The notes under the pieces were generated by a model. That model was not told the origin of the DNA and did not search any database. It saw only the letters and a program-made list of their open reading frames with translations. Made by a program: the position numbers and the translations under genes. A DNA stretch of 64,000 bases, taken from positions 35,446,528 to 35,510,527 of the forward strand of contig CAIIXF020000012.1 of the NCBI GenBank assembly GCA_903813345.2. Direction: 5' to 3'. This document shows, piece after piece, positions 48,956 through 61,215 of the stretch. Origin of the DNA: Owenia fusiformis (Eukaryota > Annelida > Polychaeta > Sabellida > Oweniidae). The first letter of the stretch is position 1. Every line of letters begins with the position of its first letter.

Positions 48956-50266
48956 ACGAGGTTCGCATAACCGTCAATCAATTTTTTGCGTAACCGCAAA
49001 TTCAAAATACATTATTATGGCTTGAGTAGAACATATTAGGTGGTTTCCAATGCTAAATTGGCTTTTTATGATCGTATGTAGGTATCTATATACCCCGAGG
49101 CCTTTAGACAATGTAGACCATGCCCTAACGACAAAAATAAACAAATTACTAAATTTTGTGTAGTTTTGAATTTCAATCTCAACAGTCTTTCGCTTATTTC
49201 ATGTTATCCCCGGGCATCAATTTGCAAAGAATACGTTCAAAATATACATTACTAAATGCATCACCGAATGCGATGCCTATAAAAATCGTTCATCCTTTCA
49301 TTGATACACAGTAGAAGAAAATAATGCACCCTTAGTTTTCTGTTCCATCGAGGCCATTTTATTGGATAAATCAGTGATCGTAGTAGTCTAATCTCGTTTT
49401 CAGAGATGTAGTAACCGTCATGCTATAACACAGTGATAATGTTCGTACCAGCTATCAGGTGATAGCATTTGTTAATCAGTCAAAAAAAGTTTGTTTGTGT
49501 GTCATTTCTAACTAATTCATTTCCATTCTTTCCAAATATCCAAAATCCATTCATTCTCAAACTTCATTGGAGGTGACAGAAAGGTATTTTTGCTTGGAAA
49601 TGGATTAATAAGTGACTTTCACATTGATATTGGTAATTTTGACATATTGTCTTCAATTCAAAAATACATACATAATACGAAGTCAATACATATTTACAGA
49701 AGTAGCAGAAGATACCCTAAAGTGCATGAAGTCGAGTTTTCAATTAATTTAATTTATCTATTGCTGAGATATTACTGGTCAAATTGCTTCCCATTTTTTG
49801 GAACAAACGCTACGAAATTCTCATTGCGTTGCTCCGGTATGGGATATTTTGACATGCTATCCTAAATTTCTTAGTACTCATATAACATTTACCTGATCTT
49901 ATTCGTATTTCTGTACCTAGCTGACGATACTCCTGGGCTACTTTGTACAACATTTTCAAAAGTTTTGTAAACCAGTTGCCGAGAAAAAACTTATCAAAAA
50001 GTGTCTCATTTTTTGGGACACTCGATATATATGGTAACTATGGTAACATATATTGTACTGAAATTCATAACAGTACTTTGGCCATACAACCCATTATCTT
50101 TTTTATCTTATAATTAATAATTATGTCATTGTTATCATAAAATATTGTTTACGTTTAGATAACCTTTTACGTTAATCTTAAACTCATTAAATATAAAGCG
50201 CATTTACGTATCCGTAAAAATATACGTATAGGGATTGATATAAGTACATATATCTTTTCGCTAATC

Positions 50267-53200
50267 TTAAACTCCCATATGGTATACGTACGCTTCCTGC
50301 TGGTCATTGATCGTGCTTAGAGACACGATACCCGCTGTGTACGTTGGCAGATCTACTAAACTTTGGTCATAATAATCCCCGGGGTAAGTCTTCAACTGGG
50401 CAAGAAACCCAGTCGCGTTAAGGAATGCCTTAAAAATGTCAATTAAATAGAAATTAAGTGTACGTGTGGGTAAAGAGTGAGCAAGATATATATGCATCAG
50501 TAATGAAAAATTAATATTTCCGTTATTTTTGATATACACGTCCCTCAAAAGGATTTGTAACCCTGTTGTATTATAGTTAAAGGATATGGTAGTGTTATAC
50601 TAATGTATGTCCCCAAGCCAAATGGTATAATCCAAATCAGTTTGAGTGATTGTCATACTTTCGGAGGGGAGTGTAGATTGGTTACAAATGGTTATTTCAA
50701 TTCAATAAACGAACAAACCTGTTTAATAGTGCCAAAGTCGTCCGCCATGCTTGCTTTCGCATCTTCTTGGGTAGTAAGAAACTCGTCCACCTTTGAGTCC
50801 GTAGTGTCATGGCCATCTATGATGTCAATGAGATCTTGCTTAACTGTACGGAGTCGATCTCTCATCTGTTCCGAATTTTTGATATCGATATAAAGCATCG
50901 CACCTACAGATCAATCAAAATAAAACTTCTATATTCTGTACAGTAACATGGTCACACCAAAAACATATTTCTTCTGTGCGTCCCTAACCCTACTATCACA
51001 CCAAACTAGTTCTCACTACGTTCTCGAAAACGGGCTTCAACTGTGTACGAACGGACTGGACCTACTAAGAACCGTTTGGGATCTATTTACAAACTTCATC
51101 GAACGTACTCGAACGGGTAGGTCCTCTAGAACTTAGACAATGCTCAAGATCTTCTCGTGGTCGTCACGTTCTACAATTAAAACGAGTGACAACGTACTAA
51201 CGACGAGCTGGACGTACTACGAACGGAACCGTCGTACTTCAATCCTACTAGGGACGTTTTAACAACGAGTCGAACTGTCTGAGGACATGTTGAGAACGAC
51301 GTAGAACTAATTGCAAACGGGTTTAAACTGATTAAGAACGTATTTAACACTGCTTATGAACGAGTTAGCAAAAATATAGCTATCACACCAAACAAGTTGC
51401 CACTGCGTTCTTCAAAACTGGTTTTAAACTATGTGCGAACGGAATGAACGTAGCTGCAACTTTCTAAGGTCTATTTACGAACTTTATGAACGTTCTCAGA
51501 CGGGAATGTGATTTTAGAATTTTGAATCGATTCAAAGTTCGATGGCGACCATACCGTTCTGTAATCAGGTCATGTTGACCTTCTAAACTAAGGGACGCGT
51601 TCTACGACGTTGCACACCGACGTGGTGCGACCTGAACGAACTGCGAACGAGATGGACGTATTGAAGACTGTTTAAGAACGAAGAAGCTAATTATTTCAGA
51701 CATATTTCCCGACCACAGCCAGATTGAGCCCGTTTTACGACGTTTTCGTAGGACTGGCAAGAACGGGTAAGAACTAGTTTGGTGTGATAGGGGGGTTAAT
51801 GCAAAAATATAATATTCAAAGTAAAACATGTTATGCTAATGTGCGTACTTCCGATGCAAAACAGTTAGATGCTATTCTCGAGTTTTTATGCAAATACCGC
51901 TAATGTCAATATGCGTCCTTTCAAAGAAAAACAGCTTATGCTAATGTGCGTCCTTTCAAAGGAAAACAGTTAGATGCTATTCTCGAGTTTTTATGCAAAT
52001 ACCGCTAATGTCAATATGCGTCCTTTCAAAGAAAAACAGCTTATGCTAATGTGCGTCCTTTCAAAGGAAAACAGTTAGATGCTATTCTCGAGTTTTTATG
52101 CAAATACCGCTAATGTCAATGTGCGTCCTTTCAAAGGAAAACAGCTTATGCTAATGTGCGTCTTTCGATTAAAAAAAGCCAATTCCAATGTGCGCCATTT
52201 TGATGCAAGAACAGCGTACATATGATAATGTGTAAAGCAAAAACGCTTCTGTTAATGCACGTCCTCATAAAGCAAAATCGGCTAATGCTTATGTGCGTCC
52301 ATATAATGCAAAAACAGCAAATGCTAACGATCGTCAATTAAATGCAAAAACAATTAATAAGAATGTGGGTCCCTTTAAAGCAAAAACAGATGATGTTTAT
52401 GTGCGTCCTTATAAAGCAAATACAGCTAATGGTTATGCTTAATCCCACTTGGCTAATGGGTTCCATGAGGTCCAATCTAACGTGAGTCTATGGAGGTCCC
52501 AGCGCGTGTCAGTGATTTATGTTTGGCTCAACGTTTTCAACATAACATTTTCACAACTTTATTTCATCATTAACTACTTTATTTCATCATTGAAAAACTT
52601 TATTTAATCATTAAATGACACGTACCTGAGATCAGAAGTGAAACACCATAAGCTGCTACTCTCATGCTCATTTTAACTTTTGGATGGTTGTTGATCCATG
52701 TCTGCATGCTGGATAGTTTGGTTCTTATTTGTCCCGTTAACGTCACACTTTTGCTGACGCTGGTGCGTTCTGACTGCGCCAGATCTACGCCCCTGTGTAA
52801 AGATAATGTTTGAGATACCATGAATAAGTTGGACAAAGCGGTGTAAATACTGTTTTAGTGCCGACACTTGCAAGGTTACACACCAGTTGGTGACAATAGA
52901 AAATAATGCAACATTGCATTTCGTATCAGTCTTCTCAACATTTCTGACTAAAGGTATCAGAAGATGTTCACAATAACCAGATCGAAAACTACCCATTCAT
53001 TCTAAATCAAAACCGTCGACTTCCATCTTCGATCTCTACTCTCATTCATGAAATAGTTGTATTGGAAACATTCCATTACTTGATATCGAAGGATGGGAAA
53101 GAACATCTGATTTCTTTAAGACTTGCTAAGTATATTTCCGTGAACTGACCCCTGGAACTGACCAATAGACCAATCAATCGTATACACATCCACTATTTGT

Positions 53201-56200
53201 TTACAAGAGACATCTTTAAAATGAACACATGTTTATTTTGTAATTTATATGACACTTACTGAGCCTTTTTCATCTTGTAATACTTTCGGGCTGTGTATCC
53301 GTAATATGCTATCTGTACAGCGCCACCGGCCCCAAATGATATACCACCCATGAGCTTTCTTTTCTCCATGGCATTTTCCATATCCTTCATCTGTAGTCTT
53401 ATACTTGCAGCATTCTCTATGAGCGCATTGGCGTCCATCTCCAGTTTAATCGGATCAATTGTAGAAAAAGCTTTGCCAGAGATTTCTTCCAAAAGCTAAA
53501 ATAAAAACTTCCCAGCTTACTAATTGAAAATAATTCTTTGTTAGTTTAGAATGGTCCTTGTGATATTGGTTTTTTGACAGAACTTCATCTGATAATTGTT
53601 ATGTATACACAGTACACGTAGTATATCATTTCAATAGATTACTGTCTATCATTCTGATTTATCAGAGTCCCTCTTTACCTAACGCTTTTGAGAGAACTAT
53701 TCCAAAAGGATAGTAAAGGCTGTGGATCCCACAATGACTGTCTATACTTCATTTGGGTCATTACATACGAATCTTACCTCTACGATAGTACCCGAAAAAC
53801 CCCGAATTGCTTCGAGAGTCGTGACAATGCGTTCGTTGTTCACGTTTGCCCTATCAAGTATGTTGAAGGTTTCCCTGTTCTCTTCGTGAGACGAGGACAA
53901 CAGTTGAACCTTTTCTTTCAACTCTTCTGAAAGTCTTTTGGCTTCTTCTTCCAATTTTGGGATATCTTTCTGTAAAAATAAACAAGACCCATGGTTTTCG
54001 ATAATTTAACGTGTGTCCGCAGTTAAAAGCGCCAGAACACGTGCGAAGAGGGTTCACATAGCCTATAATACACATACATTACTTTCTAATTCGGACAAAG
54101 TTAGTTAATTTTGCAACGTTTTTTTGCCAGACCATCGATAGCTATAACAGCACATCTATATGCTCATAACTTTGCCACAGTAAATGACCCATTTTGTATA
54201 TGTGATGTTAAACAGCAAACAACACATCACTTTTATTAAACTGACCTCTGCTGCAACAAGAAAGATGCACTCTCCTAGCAGGACTAAAAACCTTAGGATT
54301 TCTCAACCGTATCCAAAACTTAAACTCCAATGAAATTTTTTTTATCATTTTGAGACAGAAATCGCACAGTTATGGAGAATGAACAAATTATTCAAAAAGT
54401 TAGCAATTACATCTGTTTAGCTCTTGATATTTTAGATTAAACAAGCCCCCCCCCGCCCCTGAAGGCCTCTAACATTGCTTTCGATTATAGTTTATTAGTT
54501 AAAAATAGGGAAACATTATATTTTGATTGGTCTATTACCAAAATTTGCCATTTTGTGCAACATATGCAACATTTTAACATAATTGATAATAGTCTCTATT
54601 TTTGAAGTAATAACTCCAAAATGATCAAATGTTATCTATTCAGCACAAGTGTAACTGTTCTAGGTAATTGAGACATTTCCGAGAAAAATGATATGCAGAA
54701 ACATGATATTTCAAATAAAACGGGGCCAAAAACGACCCCTGAAGATGCCTGCATTATTGGCTATTTTGGCATGTTTCAATGTCCTGAAAAAGGGATGTGG
54801 TGGGGGAGTGGCATATCCTTTTATATATTCCAGTTACCATTTTAATCAAATGAATGATGCCATATTTGGTATCGTATTAAAGCTTGTAACGTGTGCTTCA
54901 ATTTGGTACCAATATTATGATGTCAGATGATATATTATGACATCACAGTGGTACCAAACGACCTTCAATGGAAAAAGAAGCACCAAAATGCGGCGAAATA
55001 ATGGTGCGACTCCTAATATTCTTTTGCAAATCAAATACTTGCGACGATGAATGTAAATCTCAATGCGGTACACTTTCAATGCATGATCTGATGACTGGTA
55101 AAAAATAACTAGGATGATAGTTATTGTCAAAACGATTAAAGACGCGATTTTGTTTATGTCATTTATAAGTTGGGTTTTTATTAATTACGCAAAAATGGCA
55201 AAATTTGATTAAAAACCAATCAAAATCAAATGTCTCCATACATTTTACAAATATATAATAATCAAAACCAAAAAAGTCTATGTTAGGATATCTCCAGGTA
55301 ATATGTATGCAAAATGTTGTGACTTAACTCTTAAAAGTGAAGATATGAGAGTAAATAAACAGACTTGGGACTTACAAGTGTTGTCTCGGCTACGAAATGA
55401 AAAAATAGCTATAACCATAAATACACTGTTGCTCATAAATATGGAATATTTTATACAGAAGAACTGTTTGATGGAATTTCTACAAAATGATAACATTTTG
55501 ATGAAAATTTGTAATATGTTCTCATTCCCTCATCAGTTTTGCATATAAAACTGATTGGTATGAAAAGTTAAAACATTTATGATTGATTAAACTTATATTC
55601 ACTCAGGTGACCCCATGACCTCATGATATTGGTAACTTGAAGAAGGTGTCCAAAATTTAGTTGTAATCATTGTGCACATTTCAGAAAATTTTAATTTAGA
55701 GTTGGAAGAGTTTTTAGAAGGCATGCCCAATAGAATAAGTGAAAAAAGAGCATGCCAGGTTATAGGGATGGCGCTCTCTGACATGAAACAAACTACCATT
55801 GCCAGGACCCTAGGGGTGTGTCAGGAACAGTCTCTAAAATTTTTCAGTGGTACCAAAGGCACTAGAATATGACTCTAGGTCACAGCAATAGTAGCCCCAG
55901 AGAGAAAAATGTAAGAAAAGACCACCACCTACTGCATTTATGTCATCAAAATCGCTTATTAGTCAACCAGTAGTCTACGAGGTGAATGACTGTCCCACCT
56001 CAAAACCTGTGTTCCAGAGCTATAGACAACCAGTGATTTCTTTATAACGGATGCAAGGCCATGAGACCTTTAAAGAGACCACAGCTGACTGATCATAACA
56101 AAGAAAGGTGCCTTCAATGGGCAGGAAAGCACCAAAACATAGGACGTAATCTTTGGTGTCATATGACAACATGTGAAGAAATAAGATGTGTCCTCCACAA

Positions 56201-59200
56201 AGTTGATAATTGTATTCGTTTCTGTCGTAGACCAGGGGAAAGAGACAATAAGGACACTTACTGATGTTGCAGTCCATGAAGGCGACCCTATTTATGTTTG
56301 GAGCAGTATTAGAGGTTGTTTGGAGCAGTACTACAGAAGTTGCACCCCCTTGGTGATTCCCAAACATAATTTCAGAGTAATTTGACCTTTTGGACCTCCA
56401 TCAAGTACCACATGCAAACAGAGTGTTTTGGGGCAACATTCAACTGCAGAATGATCATGCTGATGCATATGCTAGTGGCATTGTGTTGGAATACATCAGG
56501 GCAGGCAATGTGGACCAGCTACCATGGGCACAAAAGTCAGCCAATCAGGCTAATGCAGAGCAAATGTGGGACGACCTTGGTAATGAGATTCGTGACTTGG
56601 ACACCCACCTCAAAATTTAGACACGTTACGCACTGCCCAGATTGAGGAATGGGGCCTTATTTCACTTGAAAAGGTCAGATGTTTCATTTTATGCTGGTCC
56701 CGTAGGGTTGATGCTCTGATTGCAGCACAAAGAGGACATAGCGCATATTAGTGCTATCATTGGATAGAGGACACTTCAATCTTCATGACCAGTTGTTTAT
56801 TTATTTTGATCTGTTTTACATGACGATTTGGATCGGGGTGTTTTGAAAATGCAAAAATTCTTACCGTACCCCTGTTTAAATAACAGTAATTTTCTAAACT
56901 AAAATGCGAATATTTTTTCTCTAGAAAATGTTGATTTGTAGATGAAATATGTGGTTATGATTTGCCTTGAAAATAAATGTCTGAATCAACTCCAAATAAA
57001 TGTTCTCTACTCCAAACTTTGAATTCTGAGCTGCCAAATCTAATATTCCATATTTATGAGCAACAGTGTATACTTCCCATGTTTGGCGAAATATGAAAAA
57101 ATGTTTTGATATGGTCAATATTGATCAATTAAAAATGTAGTGCTCAATTTCAGTCAGCTGTCATCTTTTAAGATGTCACACGACAGGAAATGATCAATAT
57201 TGACCATATTAAAACATTTCCCTTGTTTTGCTTTTTCTAGTGTTGCCATTGTGCAGTTGGCCTGAGATGGTGGGAGAGGGGCACAATGAAAGACTAACAC
57301 ACCTTTAGACTGCATATATCGGGGAAATAGCTGCAGCCGTCACTAGCCCAGCTGGCAATAGACAGGGATGTATCGGCGAACTTCACGCCATAGAACAAGG
57401 CCTTGGTTAGCGGAGCCACGTTGTAGCCTGAAGAAAGAACAAAACAACTTGAGCGGAGTGGAATGGGACAGTTCCGCGGTCAGTTTTGTGTCATACGCCA
57501 GTAGAAATGTAATTTAATTTCATAACAACCATTCTGATTTTTATTGGTCTAAAAATTACCACATTCAAAATGTAGATTGTCATTTTTAACTTGTCAAAGG
57601 GGCATATTGTCGATGGTCGTAAAGACAAAAATCTTTTTTAATCGACCACCATTTAGTACATGTAACGTTTTGAAAAACATTTTTCGTGGTTAAGTCGATA
57701 TTGGTGGATGATTTAAAATGAAAACAGCGTGTCCTTGGATAATTATTAATTCAGAGTTAATAATTTTCGACAATCAACTTCTTTTATGAAACTTTAATTT
57801 CAAGTTATCGTCATTAGTACATGTAAATATTGAGAATGTGGTGTATATTTGCTAAATATTCGAAGATTGAATTCACCATTGGTTTATGCGGCTTTCGATA
57901 ATGGACCGGGTGGGTACCAAAGCAAAGATTATTTCGTGCATGCAGAAATGGTAAAACAAACTCTGAAGCTTTAATTCGTGAACGACTTTTTGAGTACTCT
58001 AATAATTATAACCTGTCCAGTTTTTTATGCACTCTGTGCAAACTAAAATATGGATTTAAGTGTACATAAAAATGTCTGAACATGCACAAGTAAATCAAGG
58101 AGGATTGGCTCCCAGAATCGAAGGCGATATTTTCCAACAATGAAAACGCTGAAATGTCGTTATTTTCTGAAATTATAACCGATTATAAATTTCAAATAAA
58201 CAGTTCAAAAGATTCGAACCAATATTTCGATCATTTCTTGCGAGTTTTGGAAATTATCGTTAAGAACTAAGACCAAAAATTCAAGATTCAAATACTGTAT
58301 AAGTGGTAATTTTGCCTAATCATTTAATTTTCCTATTTCCAAATTTTGCCAGGTTCGGAAAATTAAATGTCAGAAATATTGTCTTTGTAATGTTATCCAA
58401 TGGGAGGTTTCTAGTCATTAGGAAAATTAAAATTAGGAAAATGAGGAAATTTGACCATTCGGAAAATTAACCAACCACTCTGATTAAATACCACTTATAC
58501 AGTATTGAAGTGAACAAAATCAGGCCGCCTAAACTTCAAACAACGCGAACGTCAGTTCTGGCATAGCGAACTACGTTCCTTGCCCTCGTACCACGATTCT
58601 CACATCGCGAACGCAAAATCTTTAATTGCGAACCACCATGTCTTTGTCCCCGAACCTATTTCTCCGCTCGCGCACAAAGATCCGTAACCGCGAGCAATTT
58701 GTACATTATACATCCGGGAGTTTGGGATTTCAAGTTATATGCCAATATGTAGGACGATGTCGACAGTCAACTTAGTGAAACAAAAAAACGAAATTTTTTT
58801 CCATCAGGGATGTGGTTTGCGGTTACGGATCTCTGTGTGCGAATGCGGAAATATGTTCGGGAACAAGGAAATAGTGGTGCGCAGTTAAACAGATTTCGTT
58901 TTCGCGATGTGGGAATCGTGGTTCGAGTGCAAGGAACGTAGTTCGCGACATCAGAACTAATGTTCGCGATGTTGGAAGTCTAGTAGGCCTGAAAGTGAAT
59001 TTTGTAGCACGACATTTCCATATATTGAGCAGAATATCGATGTTGCACACTGGGAGCCCTCCTTGTAAGTAAATAATAATTATGCAATAATTGGATTTGT
59101 GAAACAGTTTGTTGAGGGGAGTAGTACATATGGGAGTAGTACATATGAAAGTATAGAATAAATGAAATAGGAATGATCCTTCCCCTGGACAAAGATCGCA

Positions 59201-59424
59201 TGACTGGTGTCAAGGTCACGAGGTAACTGGGACTTCATTATTCCATTGAATTAGGCTAATTAAATTATAATTTAATTGTACTAATTAGGCTCCCTGACGG
59301 CAAACTGTTAGAATCAGAATAAATGTAACTTCTTAGTCTTACCTTTAGCGACATCTATATAGTGGTGTATAGAGATACCGAATAAAGCCACGGCAAACGT
59401 CCATGTCAATTGTGGAACTTTCAT
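50267..59424 (-). CDS. Unrecognised seven-exon gene: 382-aa helical protein with N-terminal signal-like and two internal hydrophobic segments
   Basis: Coding exons: 59343-59424, 57303-57427, 53778-53969, 53260-53495, 52626-52792, 50719-50903, 50267-50428. All borders are GT/AG with matching phases, except that the last acceptor is AAG. Start: ATG at 59424, which follows a CTCTGTAAAAC acceptor-like site, so a 5' UTR exon is likely. Order: hydrophobic signal-like segment (7-18), a Cys pair (C59, C66), a charged coiled-coil-like stretch (70-133), helix to 180, hydrophobic Gly-rich segment (about 181-202), linker, second hydrophobic segment (about 253-273), acidic helix (274-329), and a C-terminal YPGDYYDQSLVDLPTY motif. 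I know no family with this exact pattern. A helical bundle that carries a hydrophobic hairpin occurs in apolipoprotein-L-like and in some pore-forming helical proteins; that is only an analogy of layout. Confidence 0.8.
50988..51796. mobile_element. Harbinger-type MITE, copy 2 (809 bp)
   Basis: Same termini as copy 1 (CCCTACTATCACACCAAACT and inverted partner) flanked by TAA at 50985-50987 and 51797-51799. It is longer than copy 1 through an internal ACGAGC/GAACG-rich segment. A second internal TATCACACCAAACAAGTTGC at about 51380 indicates a duplication of the end inside the element. It lies in an intron of the helical-protein gene. Confidence 0.85.
51830..52440 (+). repeat. 105-bp tandem repeat grading into about 35-bp units
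   Basis: CTTATGCTAATGTGCGTCCT starts at 51935, 52040 and 52145 (105-bp steps) with a variant at about 51832. Beyond 52200 only the GC.AATG.T.ATGTGCGTCC...AAAGCAAAAACA half-unit recurs. In an intron of the helical-protein gene. Confidence 0.9.
53970..55590. other. Intron sequence, no gene
   Basis: Large first part of the intron between exons at 53778-53969 and 57303-57427. Open frames occur but none with splice or family support. It has a C-rich tract (CCCCCCCCGCCCC) at about 54448. Confidence 0.5.
55600..56700 (+). pseudogene. Tc1 transposase relic with many frame breaks
   Basis: From the N side: helix-turn-helix segment RACQVIGMALSDMKQTTIAR (TLGV follows), as in Tc1 paired-like domains; RPQLTDHNKERCLQWAGKH; FCRRPGERDN (compare VWRRPGER); then QNDHADAYASGIVLEYIRAG at the place of the QDNARPHTA catalytic block; LPWAQKSANQANAEQMWDDL at the place of LPWPAKSPDLNPIEHVWD. 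Both late catalytic blocks are altered and the frame changes at least three times. Terminal repeats not located. It is intronic to the helical-protein gene and antisense to it. Confidence 0.85.
57095..57235. repeat. Short inverted repeat GATATGGTCAATATTGATCA
   Basis: TTTGATATGGTCAATATTGATCA (arm about 23 bp, given here only in part by its core) and its inverse lie about 75 bp apart at 57103-57125 and 57192-57216. Probably a small MITE. Confidence 0.55.
58060..58530 (+). repeat. Dispersed repeat family, copy at 58 kb, host of nested MITEs
   Basis: Matches the reverse complement of 39540-39850 from GGAGGATTGGCTCCCAGAAT to GAAGTGAACAAAAT, but is interrupted by the 208-bp MITE at 58295-58502. 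It is followed directly by the foldback at 58521, which sits in the AAAATGGCGGCC position of the family sequence. Confidence 0.7.
58295..58502. mobile_element. 208-bp MITE, TA target duplication
   Basis: Ends CTGTATAAGTGGTAATTTT and inverted CTGTATAAGTGGTATTTAAT, flanked by TA on both sides; TA is the Tc1/mariner target. The uninterrupted family copy at 39.6-39.7 kb has no such insert, supporting it as an insertion. Confidence 0.85.
58521..58991. repeat. 471-bp foldback with about 185-bp arms
   Basis: Arms CAGGCC.CCTA.ACTTC to GATCCGTAACCGC and inverse, with CGCGAAC/GTTCGCG motifs repeated throughout. A central spacer of about 100 bp lies at 58706-58805. Confidence 0.85.
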
Positions 59425-59434
59425 CGTTGGTCCT
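59425..59434 (-). other. 5' UTR start of the ATG exon with preceding splice acceptor
   Basis: TTTTACAG ends at 59435 on the minus strand, ten bases before the ATG. This makes it likely that a non-coding first exon lies further upstream (above 59.45 kb). I could not locate it. Confidence 0.5.
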
Positions 59435-59588
59435 CTGTAAAACAATGTAGGTCACCGAAATTACTTTTTGTACAAACCTAGAATATTTAGTAGCACTAGC
59501 TAGTGTGGTTTATGGTCAGGGTGCACTTGAAATTTCATGACAATGTGCAGATAAACATAACAGATTCCACACATCTACTCTTTCATTC

Positions 59589-61200
59589 TAGCTACACGTA
59601 TTCATGCAAACCGTGAACCTGAACGCGTAAGTCCACGCTCAAGTACACGTTTAAGAAAACTTTCCGTTAAGCTACACGTCTGAAACCATGTCAGTGGACG
59701 TGGAGCTATATTTATGTGGTGACTATGTCCAAAGGTCCTGTCTCTATGGTGTAATGGATAGCAGTTCGGCAATCTAGCACTTCACGTATGTCCGTTAGGC
59801 CCTGGTTCGATTCTAGTCGCAATAAAACATTTTGTTTTTTATTTTTGAGTTATTTCATATTCAACCACAATTAAAGGGTCTAGTGCACTTTCCATTATGA
59901 TTTCCCCATGAACAAAATGAATGATTTTTAACTGTAACATAAAGAATACAATGTCACATAATACTTTGGAAAACATTTAAGCGTTGGACCCACATTGGCG
60001 GAGGTTGAGGTCATTAAGTTCAGCAAGGGTATATTGACTTCACATTGGATGTGTTCTATTAACTTAACATGTGGATACCATCAGATTCCGATGGAGGCCA
60101 TTGGTTTCTATTGATTTTCCCAAATACACCTAAAATACAATATGACCTGAATCGATTGCAAATTAAATAATTTCACAATATGACACAAATGGTATATCAC
60201 ATCAGATGTGCAAAAATAAAGTTTGCAATCGATTAAGGTCAAACTTCAAATTAAAAGATAATACATTTTTCATCATTTTTTCCAACAAAATGGCTATAGA
60301 AAAATGCTTCAAAAGCAACTTTTACACTTATGAAATCCCATACAACTTTGTAAATACAAAGATTATACTGTTATGTTTCATTAATTAATAACATATTTGG
60401 ATAAGATGTAGGGATGTGTAGGATGAAAATGGATTTTGACAGACACAAAAAGACTCCATGGTTTGGCATCTCTACCCCTGTACACTTAATGATTGAAAAT
60501 TGGCCCTAATAAATGGCCCACTCATCAATACAGTGCTGAATATAGGTCAACAAGATACTAGTGTACATATAAATGTAATAATAAAAGCAGTATATTTCTT
60601 TTGAAAAATCAGATGAATTTATTTTTGTTCATTGGGAGATCATAATGGAGGGCGCACTAGATCCTTTCTTGCCCTGGTTGTCATTTCATTTCGTTTAGTA
60701 TACATATTGTACTAAGCCCCGGGCATCAAATTGGTCTTGCCAATTTATATTGTACGGAATAAACAAACGATCACATTTGAAGTCGTCATTTACCCATTAA
60801 AATGTATTCTTATTTCCAATTAAGGATTGGGGTTTACCAATATAACAAGCAAAATTTTCTGTATCAAATATGGGCTCCAGGGCCATCCTAGAACATAGCT
60901 AAAATCAATCAAGTAATGAGCGACGTGTAATCACTCATCTACTCGTAAAAACCTGTAACTTTCACGCTTACCTGTAGAAAGTAGACTAATCTGACGTCAT
61001 TTTCCTGCGTGCGCATAGAAGTACACGTTCATGCTTTGTTGAATACGCGTCTGTAAATTGCACGAATATGATAATCTCATGTAAAAACCTGTAAACTTCA
61101 CGCTGGCCACAGGAAATAAACAAATCTGACGTCATTTATCTGCGCGCGCATTTAGGTTCACGTTCAAGTTTTGTTAAATACGTGTAGCTTAACCTCTCTG
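59589..61200. repeat. Repeat-rich block bounded by AGCTACACGTATT inverted repeats
   Basis: AGCTACACGTATTCATGC at 59591 and its inverse near 61175-61192; a third AAGCTACACGTCTGAA at 59665. At the right end two tandem units of about 120 bp (60945 and 61078) share AAAACCTGTAA.CTTCACGCT and ATCTGACGTCATTT, so each holds a TGACGTCA (CRE-like) palindrome. The middle (59840-60940) shows no gene. Confidence 0.5.
59741..59826 (+). repeat. tRNA-derived sequence (tRNA pseudogene or SINE head)
   Basis: GTCTCTATGGTGTAATGGAT resembles the 5' half of an Arg-type tRNA with its A box, and GGTTCGATTCTAG is a good B box. The anticodon stem is not closed and the region between the boxes is too long. Not a functional tRNA in my reading. 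Confidence 0.45.
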
Positions 61201-61215
61201 ATTGTACCTAGATTA

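Larger units (their letters stand above)
44334..50029. mobile_element. 5.7-kb inverted-repeat element, ends TATATCG.GTGTCCC
   Basis: The left end (TATATCGGGTGTCCCGAAAA) and the inverted right end (TATATCGAGTGTCCCAAAAA) match. Similarity runs on for about 200 bp through TTTTCTCGGCAACT, AC.AAGAAATT and ATAGCAT.TCAAAA. A second match, GTGTTATAGCATGACGGTTAC, lies at 44560 and inverted at 49410-49432. GGGTGTCCC ends flanked by TA are usual in Tc1/mariner-superfamily elements. No intact transposase was found. A nested element occupies 44941-48563. Confidence 0.65.

Noticed and set aside
59741-59826. Functional tRNA gene
   Set aside because: A and B boxes are present, but the anticodon and acceptor stems do not pair and the spacing is wrong.
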